Origin: JBDRMV01 sp043811795
Lineage (GTDB): Bacteria; CG03
DNA: 12,154 bases
Reading direction: 5' to 3'
Assembly: GCA_043811795.1 (NCBI GenBank)
Contig: JBDRMV010000067.1
Coordinates: 1 to 12,154, forward strand
Shown: positions 1 through 6,864 of the stretch, piece by piece
Position numbering within the stretch: the first letter of the stretch is position 1
Layout of the letters: each line of letters starts with the position of its first letter
The notes under the pieces: model-generated
The model's database searches: none
What the model was told of the DNA's origin: nothing
The model's input: only the letters and a program-made list of their open reading frames with translations
Made by a program: the position numbers and the translations under genes

Positions 1-1608
1 ATAGAAAAGGAACTTTCAAAAAGCAGCGTGAGAGAGGTAATCGGCATTGAAACGAGAGATAAAGATTATTACCAGACACAGTACGCCATTATAAAAAGCA
101 GAAAACTGGCGGAGGAAGTAATAAAAACACTGAATATCGCCTGCGACGGAAACCCAAAAGATTACGTCTCCGGACTGATTGGCGCAATAACGGTAAAACC
201 GGTAGGCAGCACCCGGCTGGTTGACATCAGCGTTGACGACCCCAACCCCGGGAAAGCCGCTATCATTGTCAACACGCTGGCTGAAAAATACATTGAGGAA
301 AATCAAAAAAGCAGATTGTTCTTTTCACACAAAATTCTGAGCCAGTTTTCGGAAGATGAAAAAAATAAAATCTTAGATGGGAAATACGACATAGAAACGC
401 TCCCGTCCATTATGGACAATTCCCTTATCCAGAGATTGAAGGGAAATCTTATTGAAATGCAGGTGCAGCTGGCGCGCATCTCAACCAAGTACAAAGAAAA
501 TTATCCGGAAGTTCAGGGCCTTAAAAAAGCAATACAAATGTTAGAAGAAAAAATCAGCCAGGAAACCGACAAGATCCTGTTCAACATAAAAGCGGAACTC
601 ATGGGAAAAATGACGGTGAACAACATAAGAGTGATTGACAGGGCGGAAATTCCAAAGACCCCTATAAGCCCCAACAAAAAGAAAGTCATTCTCGCGGCGG
701 CGTTCCTCGGGCTCGCAGCCGGCGCGGGTCTGGCATTTTTTCTGGAATTTCTCGACAACACCGTAAAAACGAAAGACGACGTCGAAAAAGAGCTCGGAAT
801 CCCGTTTCTCGGATACATACCGAAAGTCAAACCGGAAAAAAACGAGTCCTTCAAATTAACCGGTTCAACCTTTTCGCAAAACCCGTCCCACTTCAGCGAG
901 TCCCTGAGAAACATCCGGGTCGGCATCACATTTTCGGGAGAAATAAGCACCCTTCTGGTCACAAGCACCGTTCCGGGAGAGGGCAAAACGACTTTTGCCG
1001 TCGGCATGGCCTTCATATTCGCCTGCACGGAAAATGAAGTTCTTCTTATTGACACGGATTTAAGAAAACCGAAAATACAGCAAATTTTTAATATAGACAG
1101 CGCTCACGGCTTGAGCGGTTATCTCAGCGGCCAAACAACCGTTGATAAAATAATTCACAAAACATCCACGCCTCACCTCAGCGTCATCCCCGCAGGCGCA
1201 ATACCGCCGAACCCTTCCGAACTTCTCGGGCAGGAACGGTTTCCCGAACTGATAGAAAAATTGAAAAAAAATTTCAGGTGGATTATTTTTGACAGCCCGC
1301 CAATTTTCCCCGTAAGCGACGCCGTAATCATTTCAAAAATGACGGACGGGGCAGTATATGTGGCCAATTTCGGTAAAGTTAAAAAAGAAGGCGCTTATGA
1401 CGGCAAGGAAAAACTGGTTAAAGCCGGCGCCCGCATAATCGGCGCCGTCATAAATAACATTGACACGGAAAAGCACAAGTATTACTATCCGTATTACAGT
1501 TATTATCATTACTACGGCGAAAACAAAAAGCAAAATAAAAAACCGGATTCTATGGAAAGGGACAGGGCTTCAAAACCTGTCCCCAACTATAAGGAAAGTA
1601 ATTCATGA
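1..1608 (+). CDS. Wzc-like polysaccharide co-polymerase / BY-type tyrosine autokinase (5' partial)
   Basis: The frame is open from base 1, so the N-terminus, with the first membrane helix and most of the Wzz domain, lies outside; the GTG at 28 is probably internal. Numbering from the first codon, 535 residues are visible. A periplasmic coiled-coil part carries a GNVR-type motif (Y168-P-E-V). A proline motif (P218, P221, P224) then leads into the second membrane helix (about 228-250). The cytoplasmic kinase has Walker A G326-E-G-K329-T-T, Walker A' D351-T-D-L-R-K-P and Walker B D431-S-P-P. The tail has nine tyrosines between 494 and 505, the usual autophosphorylation cluster. Family knowledge: these inner-membrane proteins control polymerisation and export of capsule or exopolysaccharide through cycles of tyrosine phosphorylation. 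It overlaps the next gene by ATGA, implying translational coupling. The extreme tail is partly encoded by an inverted repeat. Family is clear; the polysaccharide is unknown. Confidence 0.93.
   Translation: MEKELSKSSVREVIGIETRDKDYYQTQYAIIKSRKLAEEVIKTLNIACDGNPKDYVSGLIGAITVKPVGSTRLVDISVDDPNPGKAAIIVNTLAEKYIEENQKSRLFFSHKILSQFSEDEKNKILDGKYDIETLPSIMDNSLIQRLKGNLIEMQVQLARISTKYKENYPEVQGLKKAIQMLEEKISQETDKILFNIKAELMGKMTVNNIRVIDRAEIPKTPISPNKKKVILAAAFLGLAAGAGLAFFLEFLDNTVKTKDDVEKELGIPFLGYIPKVKPEKNESFKLTGSTFSQNPSHFSESLRNIRVGITFSGEISTLLVTSTVPGEGKTTFAVGMAFIFACTENEVLLIDTDLRKPKIQQIFNIDSAHGLSGYLSGQTTVDKIIHKTSTPHLSVIPAGAIPPNPSELLGQERFPELIEKLKKNFRWIIFDSPPIFPVSDAVIISKMTDGAVYVANFGKVKKEGAYDGKEKLVKAGARIIGAVINNIDTEKHKYYYPYYSYYHYYGENKKQNKKPDSMERDRASKPVPNYKESNS
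1559..1583. repeat. REP-like perfect inverted repeat in the kinase tail
   Basis: Two perfect 8-base arms, GGGACAGG (1559-1566) and CCTGTCCC (1576-1583), flank a 9-base loop. The element sits inside the last 20 codons of the kinase gene, after the tyrosine cluster, and about 8 bases before the AAGGAAAG ribosome binding site (1591-1598) of the next gene. No T-tract follows, so it is unlikely to be an intrinsic terminator. Arms of the GGGACAGG/CCTGTCCC type resemble dispersed REP-like palindromes in other bacteria, but no second copy was noticed in this window, so repeat-family membership is inference. Confidence 0.6.
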
Positions 1609-3053
1609 ACCCCATTAGAAATTTAGTAAATAAAAGTTGTAGTTTATATTATAAAATTATCATTTCTAAAAAGGCGATTTCTAACGGCGGGAACAAAAAA
1701 TTCAACTTCTCAATTTTAATTTTTATTATCCTGTGCGGCCGCATCGCTGTGGCGGCGGGGAGACCTGTTGATATCCCCTGCGCAGAGGTTCCCGGCAACG
1801 GCATTTTTGAAATCGGCGGAGCAGCCGGTTTCTATGAACCGCCGGGCGTTAATGAAATGAGCAATGAAAAAGACATGTGGGGACGTTTCGGGATGTTCGG
1901 AAGGTTGGAAGCGGAAACGGTGCTGTTTCAGAATGAAAAAATTGCGGGGAATGCAAAACTTCTCATACTCAAAGAAAACTCTCTTCCCGCGCTCGCTGTC
2001 GGGATCAGAAATGTAACCGGAAAAACAAACGAGTCCTTCACGACGGGCCTGCCCGGCGAAGTGAGAATTTCAAACACAATTTACGGCGTTCTCTCAAAAA
2101 AATTTAACCTCGGAGACAGTGACGGGATAACCGTCATTCTCGGAAGAGGAAACAGGTCTTTTATCGCCGAGGGCCCGGACTTCAAGGACTTAAACGGAAC
2201 TTTCGCCGGAATAGACGTGTACCTCAAATCCGTAAAATTTTCCGTTGAAGAAGACGGCAGAGACATAAACACTTCCGTCACTTACGATTTCCCGACCGGA
2301 GTAAGCATCGGGGTCGGCGGCGCAAACCTGACCGAAAACGAATCGATCCGCGAATACAAGGTTTTTCTCAGTTTCAGCAATTCTGCCATTGAAGACCGCC
2401 TGACCCGTCTTGAAAATGAAATCTACAAGACGTCAGCAGCCGCTGAAAAAAAAGAACCGGAGCAGAACGACCGGACAAAGCCGCCTAAAGAAGCAAAAAT
2501 GAAAAAGTATTTTATGAAAGGATATGAACTTTTTACCCAGAAAAAATATGCGGAGTCAATTGAGTGGTTTAATAAAGTTCTGGAAATGGACACTAATCAC
2601 TCGGAATCAAAAAATTACATAAAGCAGGGCGAAATGAAAATCCGTTTTATGAAAGGGTATGAACTTTTTACCCAGAAAAGGTTCAGGGAATCAATCGTGT
2701 GGTTCGGTAAAGTTCTGGAAATCGACCCGAATCATTCGGATGCGAAAAAATACATAAAACAGGCGGAAATGAAAGATTCTTTTATAACGGGACACGGCCT
2801 CTTCGCCCAGAAAAAATTCACGGAATCAATTGAGTGGTTTAATAAAGTTCTGGAAATCGACCCTGCCCATCCGGAGTCGAAAAAATACCTCACACTGGCA
2901 AAAAAGAAAATGTGCTTTTCGCGGGGCTATGAACTTTTCGCGGAGCAAAAATACAGAGAATCAATCATATGGTTCAAAAAAGTTCTTGAGGTTTCCCCCG
3001 GACACGAAGAATCAGAAAATTACATAAAACGCGCCGAAGAAAAACTAAAGTAG
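1605..3053 (+). CDS. Exported YjbH-like / TPR-repeat protein of the polysaccharide operon
   Basis: The start ATG overlaps the kinase stop (ATGA), with AAGGAAAG upstream; no other ATG, GTG or TTG precedes the hydrophobic segment, so this start is firm. The 482-residue protein has a long basic N-terminus, a hydrophobic segment at about 35-50 ending in an AVAA-type cleavage site, and a beta-rich region at about 55-258. Strings such as ALAVGIRNVTG and YGVLSKKF resemble YjbH-type exopolysaccharide outer-membrane domains. A short coiled coil (about 259-275) and a charged linker follow, then four 45-residue TPR units (299-478). Coupling to a Wzc-like kinase suggests a role in polysaccharide export, with the TPRs as a periplasmic scaffold. 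In PgaA the TPRs precede the barrel, so the order here is reversed. The TPR call is strong; the YjbH-like call is tentative, and the region might not form a complete barrel. Confidence 0.75.
   Translation: MNPIRNLVNKSCSLYYKIIISKKAISNGGNKKFNFSILIFIILCGRIAVAAGRPVDIPCAEVPGNGIFEIGGAAGFYEPPGVNEMSNEKDMWGRFGMFGRLEAETVLFQNEKIAGNAKLLILKENSLPALAVGIRNVTGKTNESFTTGLPGEVRISNTIYGVLSKKFNLGDSDGITVILGRGNRSFIAEGPDFKDLNGTFAGIDVYLKSVKFSVEEDGRDINTSVTYDFPTGVSIGVGGANLTENESIREYKVFLSFSNSAIEDRLTRLENEIYKTSAAAEKKEPEQNDRTKPPKEAKMKKYFMKGYELFTQKKYAESIEWFNKVLEMDTNHSESKNYIKQGEMKIRFMKGYELFTQKRFRESIVWFGKVLEIDPNHSDAKKYIKQAEMKDSFITGHGLFAQKKFTESIEWFNKVLEIDPAHPESKKYLTLAKKKMCFSRGYELFAEQKYRESIIWFKKVLEVSPGHEESENYIKRAEEKLK
2499..3038 (+). 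repeat. Four in-frame tandem 135-bp TPR units
   Basis: Equivalent codons recur at 2499, 2634, 2769 and 2904, an exact 135-base period without indels. Each 45-residue unit follows the pattern F-x-x-G-x-x-L-F-x-x-x-x-[YF]-x-E-S-I-x-W-F-x-K-V-L-E, then a D-P-x-H or similar turn and K-x-Y-[IL]. The first two units are most alike in DNA, sharing a long run through GGGTATGAACTTTTTACCCAG-like sequence; the fourth is most diverged. This suggests recent unit duplication. The units are 11 residues longer than a canonical 34-residue TPR, the extra length forming an extended linker helix. Confidence 0.85.
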
Positions 3054-3057
3054 AGTT

Positions 3058-3981
3058 CTAAAATTTTCCCGAAAGCGAAAGGCGGTAGGTGCTATCAAAA
3101 TCGCCGTAAGGCACCCAGGCAAAGTCAAAATCATAGGAGCCCAGACCGATTCCGAAACCGGCTGAAAACCCGTCAACCGTGTCAAAGTCATTCAGCGTCT
3201 TGTAACCGAACCTGAGAGGAAACTTCACAGCCGTTACCGGAAGCAGATATTCAAGCCCGATGTTCAGATTAACCTCGTTGTCCCTCGGCAGATTCAAATC
3301 CGCCGCAATATTAAGCTGTTTTGAAAAATTCGCCGACATCCCCAGTTTTACCACCGAAGGAAGCGCGTCCTGCTGGGTGTTAAATTTTATCTTTGTCCCG
3401 AAATCCTTCAGAACAAGAGAAAGCGACATCGGGTTCCCGGCAAGAGACAAACCTTTTTTTAAAAAACCGACGTCCGCTGCAAGCGCCACATTTGAAGAAT
3501 CATCGGCAATTTTTGACTTTAACGCCTTAACGGTAAGACCTGAAGAAAGTGAGCCCGATTTCCCTGCGTAAGTAATGCCCGCGGCAACGTCGCTGGCATT
3601 AAAAGTGCCTATCGGCTCTGAAGTGTCCGTTAATCTTTTTTCAAAATCATCTATGGCAAGATAAGTCATGCTGAGACCGAAGACCTTACCCCCGACGGGA
3701 ACGACAGCGCCGATAAATTCAATCGACGTGTCCTCAAACCACTGCGTGTGCTGGGCCAGAACTTCTTTCTTTTCAAGAGAGGCAATACCCGCGGGATTCC
3801 AGTAGAGGGCGTTTACATCCGATACGGCGGATGCGGCGCCTCCCATACCCATCGGTTTTGCGCCGATTCCTATTTTGAGGAACTGCGCACCGCAGGTCCC
3901 CGCGTCGCTCTTGCTCATCCATGCATAACCAAAATCAGCAAGCAGCAAACAGTAAACAGCAAACAGTAAAATTTTTCTCAT
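3058..3981 (-). CDS. PorV/PorQ-family outer-membrane protein
   Basis: 307 residues with a signal peptide (basic MRK, hydrophobic core to about 15, probable cut near A20). The mature N-terminus has the family signature: FLKIG-G-KPMGMGGA at about 34-49, then D55, and Y60-W-N-P-A-G65. The rest alternates short amphipathic strands and ends in LSLSGKF, a terminal phenylalanine typical of BAM-inserted proteins. A GGGGG ribosome binding site (3987-3991) precedes the ATG. Family knowledge: PorV is the FadL-like barrel that carries type IX cargo from translocon to attachment complex; PorQ and uncharacterised relatives share this N-terminal motif and occur in phyla without proven type IX systems. It is last in the minus-strand run, 17 bp after the barrel gene. 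Family is well supported; a shuttle role rests on the nearby CTD-bearing giant protein. Confidence 0.87.
   Translation of the reverse strand: MRKILLFAVYCLLLADFGYAWMSKSDAGTCGAQFLKIGIGAKPMGMGGAASAVSDVNALYWNPAGIASLEKKEVLAQHTQWFEDTSIEFIGAVVPVGGKVFGLSMTYLAIDDFEKRLTDTSEPIGTFNASDVAAGITYAGKSGSLSSGLTVKALKSKIADDSSNVALAADVGFLKKGLSLAGNPMSLSLVLKDFGTKIKFNTQQDALPSVVKLGMSANFSKQLNIAADLNLPRDNEVNLNIGLEYLLPVTAVKFPLRFGYKTLNDFDTVDGFSAGFGIGLGSYDFDFAWVPYGDFDSTYRLSLSGKF
3943..3970. repeat. 14-bp perfect tandem duplication in the PorV-like signal peptide
   Basis: The 14-mer CAGCAAACAGTAAA occurs twice in direct succession (3943-3956 and 3957-3970). It lies within codons about 4-13 of the PorV-like gene, in the signal peptide core. 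Since 14 is not a multiple of 3, the two copies are read in different frames, yet both yield hydrophobic residues on the minus strand. Confidence 0.85.
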
Positions 3982-3998
3982 TTTATCCCCCTACAAAC

Positions 3999-5162
3999 TC
4001 AAAACTCATATACAAGCCCTGCCTCAAAATTCTGCGTGTCGTATTCGTACTGGTAAACCGCTTCATATTTTTGATTTGATGTCTGCTTGAAATAATTACC
4101 CGAGACCTTCAGTTTAAGATTTTTTGTTAATTTATAAGCAGCGCCAATTGAAACAAAATGCGTTTTGTTTTCCACTTGAACAGATGTATATTCGCTGTCA
4201 CTCTTTTGCGCAAGGCGGCCCGCGTAATTTTTCATGCCGTAGCGATAGGCAATATCAAATTTTAATCTGCCGCCGAAGGAAATAACAGGACCCGCCGAAT
4301 AGGAATTGTAATCATAATAATTGTCAACAAACTTTGTCTTATCGGCATCGTAATGGTCCTGGTTCGAGCGGTTTACCCCCGCGCTCAGCGCCAGACCAGC
4401 CGAAAAACCCCCGAAAAGATGCGAATAAACAATATCAAGCGCGGAGTTCCTGTCCTTCCTTTTTGTCAGAGTATAATCACCGAGTGAGTCAATGACATTC
4501 TGGTCCGGAAAATCCTTCAGCAGAAAATTAACGTTTACGTCCAGCATTGCCTTCTGTCCTATTTTTCTGAGACCCCTGAAATAAACATTGAGGCCGTTGA
4601 AATCAAGGATGTTTCCTCCGGGGAAAACCTCTTTTCCATATTTTTCGGAAGCAAGGGAAGCGTACTGCGGGAACTTCACTTTCAAAAAGTCAAACGAAAC
4701 AATAAACTTATCAAAACCCGCCGCATTCTTGATTTCGTTTTCAATGCCCGCTGTGAATTTCTCAAAGTCAAAAAGACCTTCGCCCCAACTTTCATCCTTC
4801 GTTTCCCTGAAATAATTCCAGTCATATCCCGCTTTCAGTTTAAACTTATGCCCGGGAGAAATCCTGCTTATCAATCTCAATGTAATATTGTGATCCATTG
4901 AGTCCTGATAAAGCGTGCCGCCGCCTATTAATTCGTAAACGCTCTTGGAACCCCTGTAATTCCCGTAATACCCCGGAAGCAGAGCCACTGATTCGCTGAA
5001 CTTCACAGCAGGCACCGCCGTAAGATTAAAATTACCGCCGGATGCGGAACTTTCGCCTTCATAAAAGGAACTGCCTCCCATAAGAGAAAAATCTCCCACC
5101 GGAACGACTTCCGCCGCATACGCCTGCGCAAACAAAAAACAAACCGCCGCAACCTTCCTCAT
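3999..5162 (-). CDS. Outer-membrane beta-barrel protein of unknown function
   Basis: I do not recognise a named family. The 387-residue protein starts with a short signal peptide (MRK, hydrophobic core, AYA cleavage motif near residue 16). The remainder is alternating polar/hydrophobic strands with aromatic girdle residues, for example GYDWNYF, IAYRYGMKNY and KVSGNYFKQ, separated by charged or glycine-rich turns. It ends FEAGLVYEF, with the C-terminal phenylalanine of BAM substrates. Length and pattern fit a barrel of roughly 14-18 strands (estimate only). The ribosome binding site AGAGGAG (5168-5174) is strong. The gene lies between the nucleotidyltransferase and the PorV-like gene and is probably cotranscribed with the latter. 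A porin, an MtrB-like sheath or a secretion accessory are all possible; no haem-protein gene is nearby to favour MtrB. Confidence 0.75.
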   Translation of the reverse strand: MRKVAAVCFLFAQAYAAEVVPVGDFSLMGGSSFYEGESSASGGNFNLTAVPAVKFSESVALLPGYYGNYRGSKSVYELIGGGTLYQDSMDHNITLRLISRISPGHKFKLKAGYDWNYFRETKDESWGEGLFDFEKFTAGIENEIKNAAGFDKFIVSFDFLKVKFPQYASLASEKYGKEVFPGGNILDFNGLNVYFRGLRKIGQKAMLDVNVNFLLKDFPDQNVIDSLGDYTLTKRKDRNSALDIVYSHLFGGFSAGLALSAGVNRSNQDHYDADKTKFVDNYYDYNSYSAGPVISFGGRLKFDIAYRYGMKNYAGRLAQKSDSEYTSVQVENKTHFVSIGAAYKLTKNLKLKVSGNYFKQTSNQKYEAVYQYEYDTQNFEAGLVYEF

Positions 5163-5182
5163 TTCCGCTCCTCTAAAACACC

Positions 5183-5196
5183 TTCAAACGTTTGAA
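5183..5196. promoter_or_regulatory. 14-bp perfect palindrome, candidate operator
   Basis: TTCAAACGTTTGAA is a perfect 14-base palindrome centred on CG, 20 bases upstream of the barrel-gene start and just 5' of its ribosome binding site, in the 64-base gap after the nucleotidyltransferase gene. Overlapping it, GAAACGCTTTC (5194-5204) forms a second, imperfect dyad. Palindromes with a central CG flanked by A- and T-runs are typical of LacI/GalR-family operators. No regulator gene is in the window and no convincing -35/-10 pair was found in the gap. Confidence 0.45.
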
Positions 5197-5226
5197 ACGC
5201 TTTCTGCGCTCTGGTAATTTTAAACT

Positions 5227-5523
5227 TCAGTCTGCTTTCCATAAAACAGCATCCTTGAAAACCTCTTTCTTAAAATCTTCCGAAACTTCATTCAAATTCA
5301 CGACATCAACTTTTTGAGGAATATTCGAATTTTCAAATTTTTCCCTGAGAAGCGAAATCTTAAACCGGATGTCTCTATCATTTGATTCAGGTAAAATTCC
5401 TATATCAATATCCGAAGCGGGAAAATTGTCTTCTCTCGCACGGGAACCGAAAATAAAAATCTTTGCGGATTCATTTTTTATGAATTCCCTTAGAATTCTA
5501 TCAAATTCCGATTCTTTTATCAT
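5227..5523 (-). CDS. MntA-type minimal nucleotidyltransferase
   Basis: 98 residues, the usual size of minimal nucleotidyltransferases. The catalytic motif is intact: G26-S27, ten residues, D38-I-D40 (GSX10DXD), and a third acidic residue is likely D73 in KVDVVNL. Family knowledge: in MntA/HepT toxin-antitoxin pairs this enzyme (antitoxin) uses ATP to adenylylate the HepT RNase and neutralise it; other members have unknown targets. HepT normally lies directly beside it, but the next gene downstream is an outer-membrane barrel after a 64-base gap, and upstream is the FecR-domain gene, whose stop overlaps this start (ATGA, 5520-5523). Only a weak GGCGGGA-like ribosome binding site is visible, so translation probably depends on coupling. 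It is the only predicted cytoplasmic soluble protein of the minus-strand run. The fold call is firm; the target is unknown. Confidence 0.88.
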   Translation of the reverse strand: MIKESEFDRILREFIKNESAKIFIFGSRAREDNFPASDIDIGILPESNDRDIRFKISLLREKFENSNIPQKVDVVNLNEVSEDFKKEVFKDAVLWKAD

Positions 5524-6839
5524 CTTATTCCCGCCTGAGCAAATATCTCCGGAGCCAATACGAGGTCTATTTTCCCGTCCACGCCCGTGAAACCGTCATA
5601 AGTAAAAACCATTTCCTCATTATATCCCATTTGGTTCTTGTTGTAGTCGGCTCTCGTTGCCAACGACCCGCTGTCATCAATAAAATAATATTCTTCGGAG
5701 TAAACATTCCCTGAAATGTTCGCTGAATACTTATCATATGCGCTGCTGGCGCTTGAACCATCTGTTATTGCGCCGATACTTGACAATACGTCGGTTCCGC
5801 TTATTTTAAACTCTGTAACAGAAGTATCAGTATTCCAGTTGCTTCTCTGTTTCTGCCACGTTACATCGTCGGCAGTGTTTGAAGCCATACAGTCGTGCTG
5901 TTTTATCCAGTAGTCCGGGGCTGAATCCCAGCCGTTGCCAGGTTCACCGAACGCTATCTGGTTCGCAACGGAAAGATCGCCCGGAAGATCGGTATTGAAC
6001 GTGGCAAGCCAGGTGAAATAATCAAAGCGGTTATCCCTTTCATTGAGGGCGACGAACTTGAACTGGTCGGACTGAGGGCGAACGATGTACTGCTCAAGAC
6101 GAACTCTCTTCCCGAAATAATCAACCATTGTTTTCCCCTGCTCGTATTCGGCATTCTTAACCTCGATTGCAGCCGCCGACTGGACCTGCTCCTTCGTCAT
6201 ATCCGCCCTGACTTCATTCATAAATTCCGCTTTCGTAAGCAGAACTTCTCTTGCGGCGGGCATAAAACTCAGGTCGGCCGCCTGTCCGGGAGCAGCGCCC
6301 GGAAGAACTTCAAGATACTGGTTTTGGCGGATGTAAATTTCCTCGCCGATTCCAGAAATTTCCCGCGCCGAAACGATGCCGGCAAAAACGGAAACTTTTG
6401 TCTTCCCCGACTCGTCAACCGCAACTCTGAACAGTGTTCCGCGCACCGCGCACACGGAAGCCGGCGTCTTTACTTTAAATGACTCTTTACCTTTAAGTTC
6501 CTTCACTTTATTCGTCAGTTCGCCCATCGCCAGGTCAAGCAGCGTATCGGTGTCCGTCAGTGTCGCTATTTTAAGATTACTGGATGCCCCGATGTCTATC
6601 TGGCTCCCCGTATCAAGGACAAGGGATGCCTTACCGTCGGCGCCCGTTTTTATCGTATCGTTTTCCGTAAGATAAAGACCTTTCGTAACCGCCACCCAGC
6701 CGGAAACGACAGAAGCGCCATCAGCCTGCCCTCTCATATACTGAGCATCGCCGGAAACTTTCATTACAATGGCGTTCGCGGCCAAAATCGGCGCGGCAAA
6801 AAAAGCCGCCGATACCAAAATTCTAAATAATTTTTTCAT
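5520..6839 (-). CDS. Exported FecR-domain protein with unrecognised C-terminal region
   Basis: The start is set at 6839 because GGAGGAG lies 3-4 bases upstream and the product then opens with a clean signal peptide (MKK, hydrophobic core, cut after A-N-A23). A longer frame begins at 6908 but adds 23 residues with no signal function. Of 439 residues, about 24-160 form a FecR domain: IxTGADGKASLVLDTGSxIxI, then V-K-T-P-A-S-V-C130-A-V-R-G-T-L-F-R-V. Residues from about 200 to 439 match nothing I know. They are rich in Trp, Tyr, Asp and Asn (for example DYFTWLATF, EEYYFIDDSG) and end near KIDLVLAPEIFAQAGIR. Unlike the anti-sigma FecR of iron uptake, there is no cytoplasmic helix, sigma factor or TonB receptor nearby, so this is a stand-alone exported FecR sandwich protein. 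Its stop overlaps the nucleotidyltransferase start. Confidence 0.82.
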   Translation of the reverse strand: MKKLFRILVSAAFFAAPILAANAIVMKVSGDAQYMRGQADGASVVSGWVAVTKGLYLTENDTIKTGADGKASLVLDTGSQIDIGASSNLKIATLTDTDTLLDLAMGELTNKVKELKGKESFKVKTPASVCAVRGTLFRVAVDESGKTKVSVFAGIVSAREISGIGEEIYIRQNQYLEVLPGAAPGQAADLSFMPAAREVLLTKAEFMNEVRADMTKEQVQSAAAIEVKNAEYEQGKTMVDYFGKRVRLEQYIVRPQSDQFKFVALNERDNRFDYFTWLATFNTDLPGDLSVANQIAFGEPGNGWDSAPDYWIKQHDCMASNTADDVTWQKQRSNWNTDTSVTEFKISGTDVLSSIGAITDGSSASSAYDKYSANISGNVYSEEYYFIDDSGSLATRADYNKNQMGYNEEMVFTYDGFTGVDGKIDLVLAPEIFAQAGIR

Positions 6840-6842
6840 AAA

Positions 6843-6849
6843 CTCCTCC
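6843..6849 (-). promoter_or_regulatory. Strong ribosome binding site that decides the FecR-protein start
   Basis: CTCCTCC on the plus strand reads GGAGGAG in the transcript, with a 3-base spacer to the ATG at 6839-6837. This favours that ATG over the in-frame ATG four codons earlier and over the far start at 6908. Confidence 0.8.
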
Positions 6850-6864
6850 ATAATACCCTTTAAA

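Noticed and set aside
513..1055. 180-codon open frame on the minus strand opposite the kinase
   Set aside because: It covers the membrane helix and Walker A region of the kinase in antisense; no family resemblance or ribosome binding site was seen.
5163..5226. Possible HepT partner next to the nucleotidyltransferase
   Set aside because: The gap downstream is only 64 bases and the next product is a signal-peptide beta-barrel; HepT (about 110-150 helical residues with RX4HXY) is absent on both sides.
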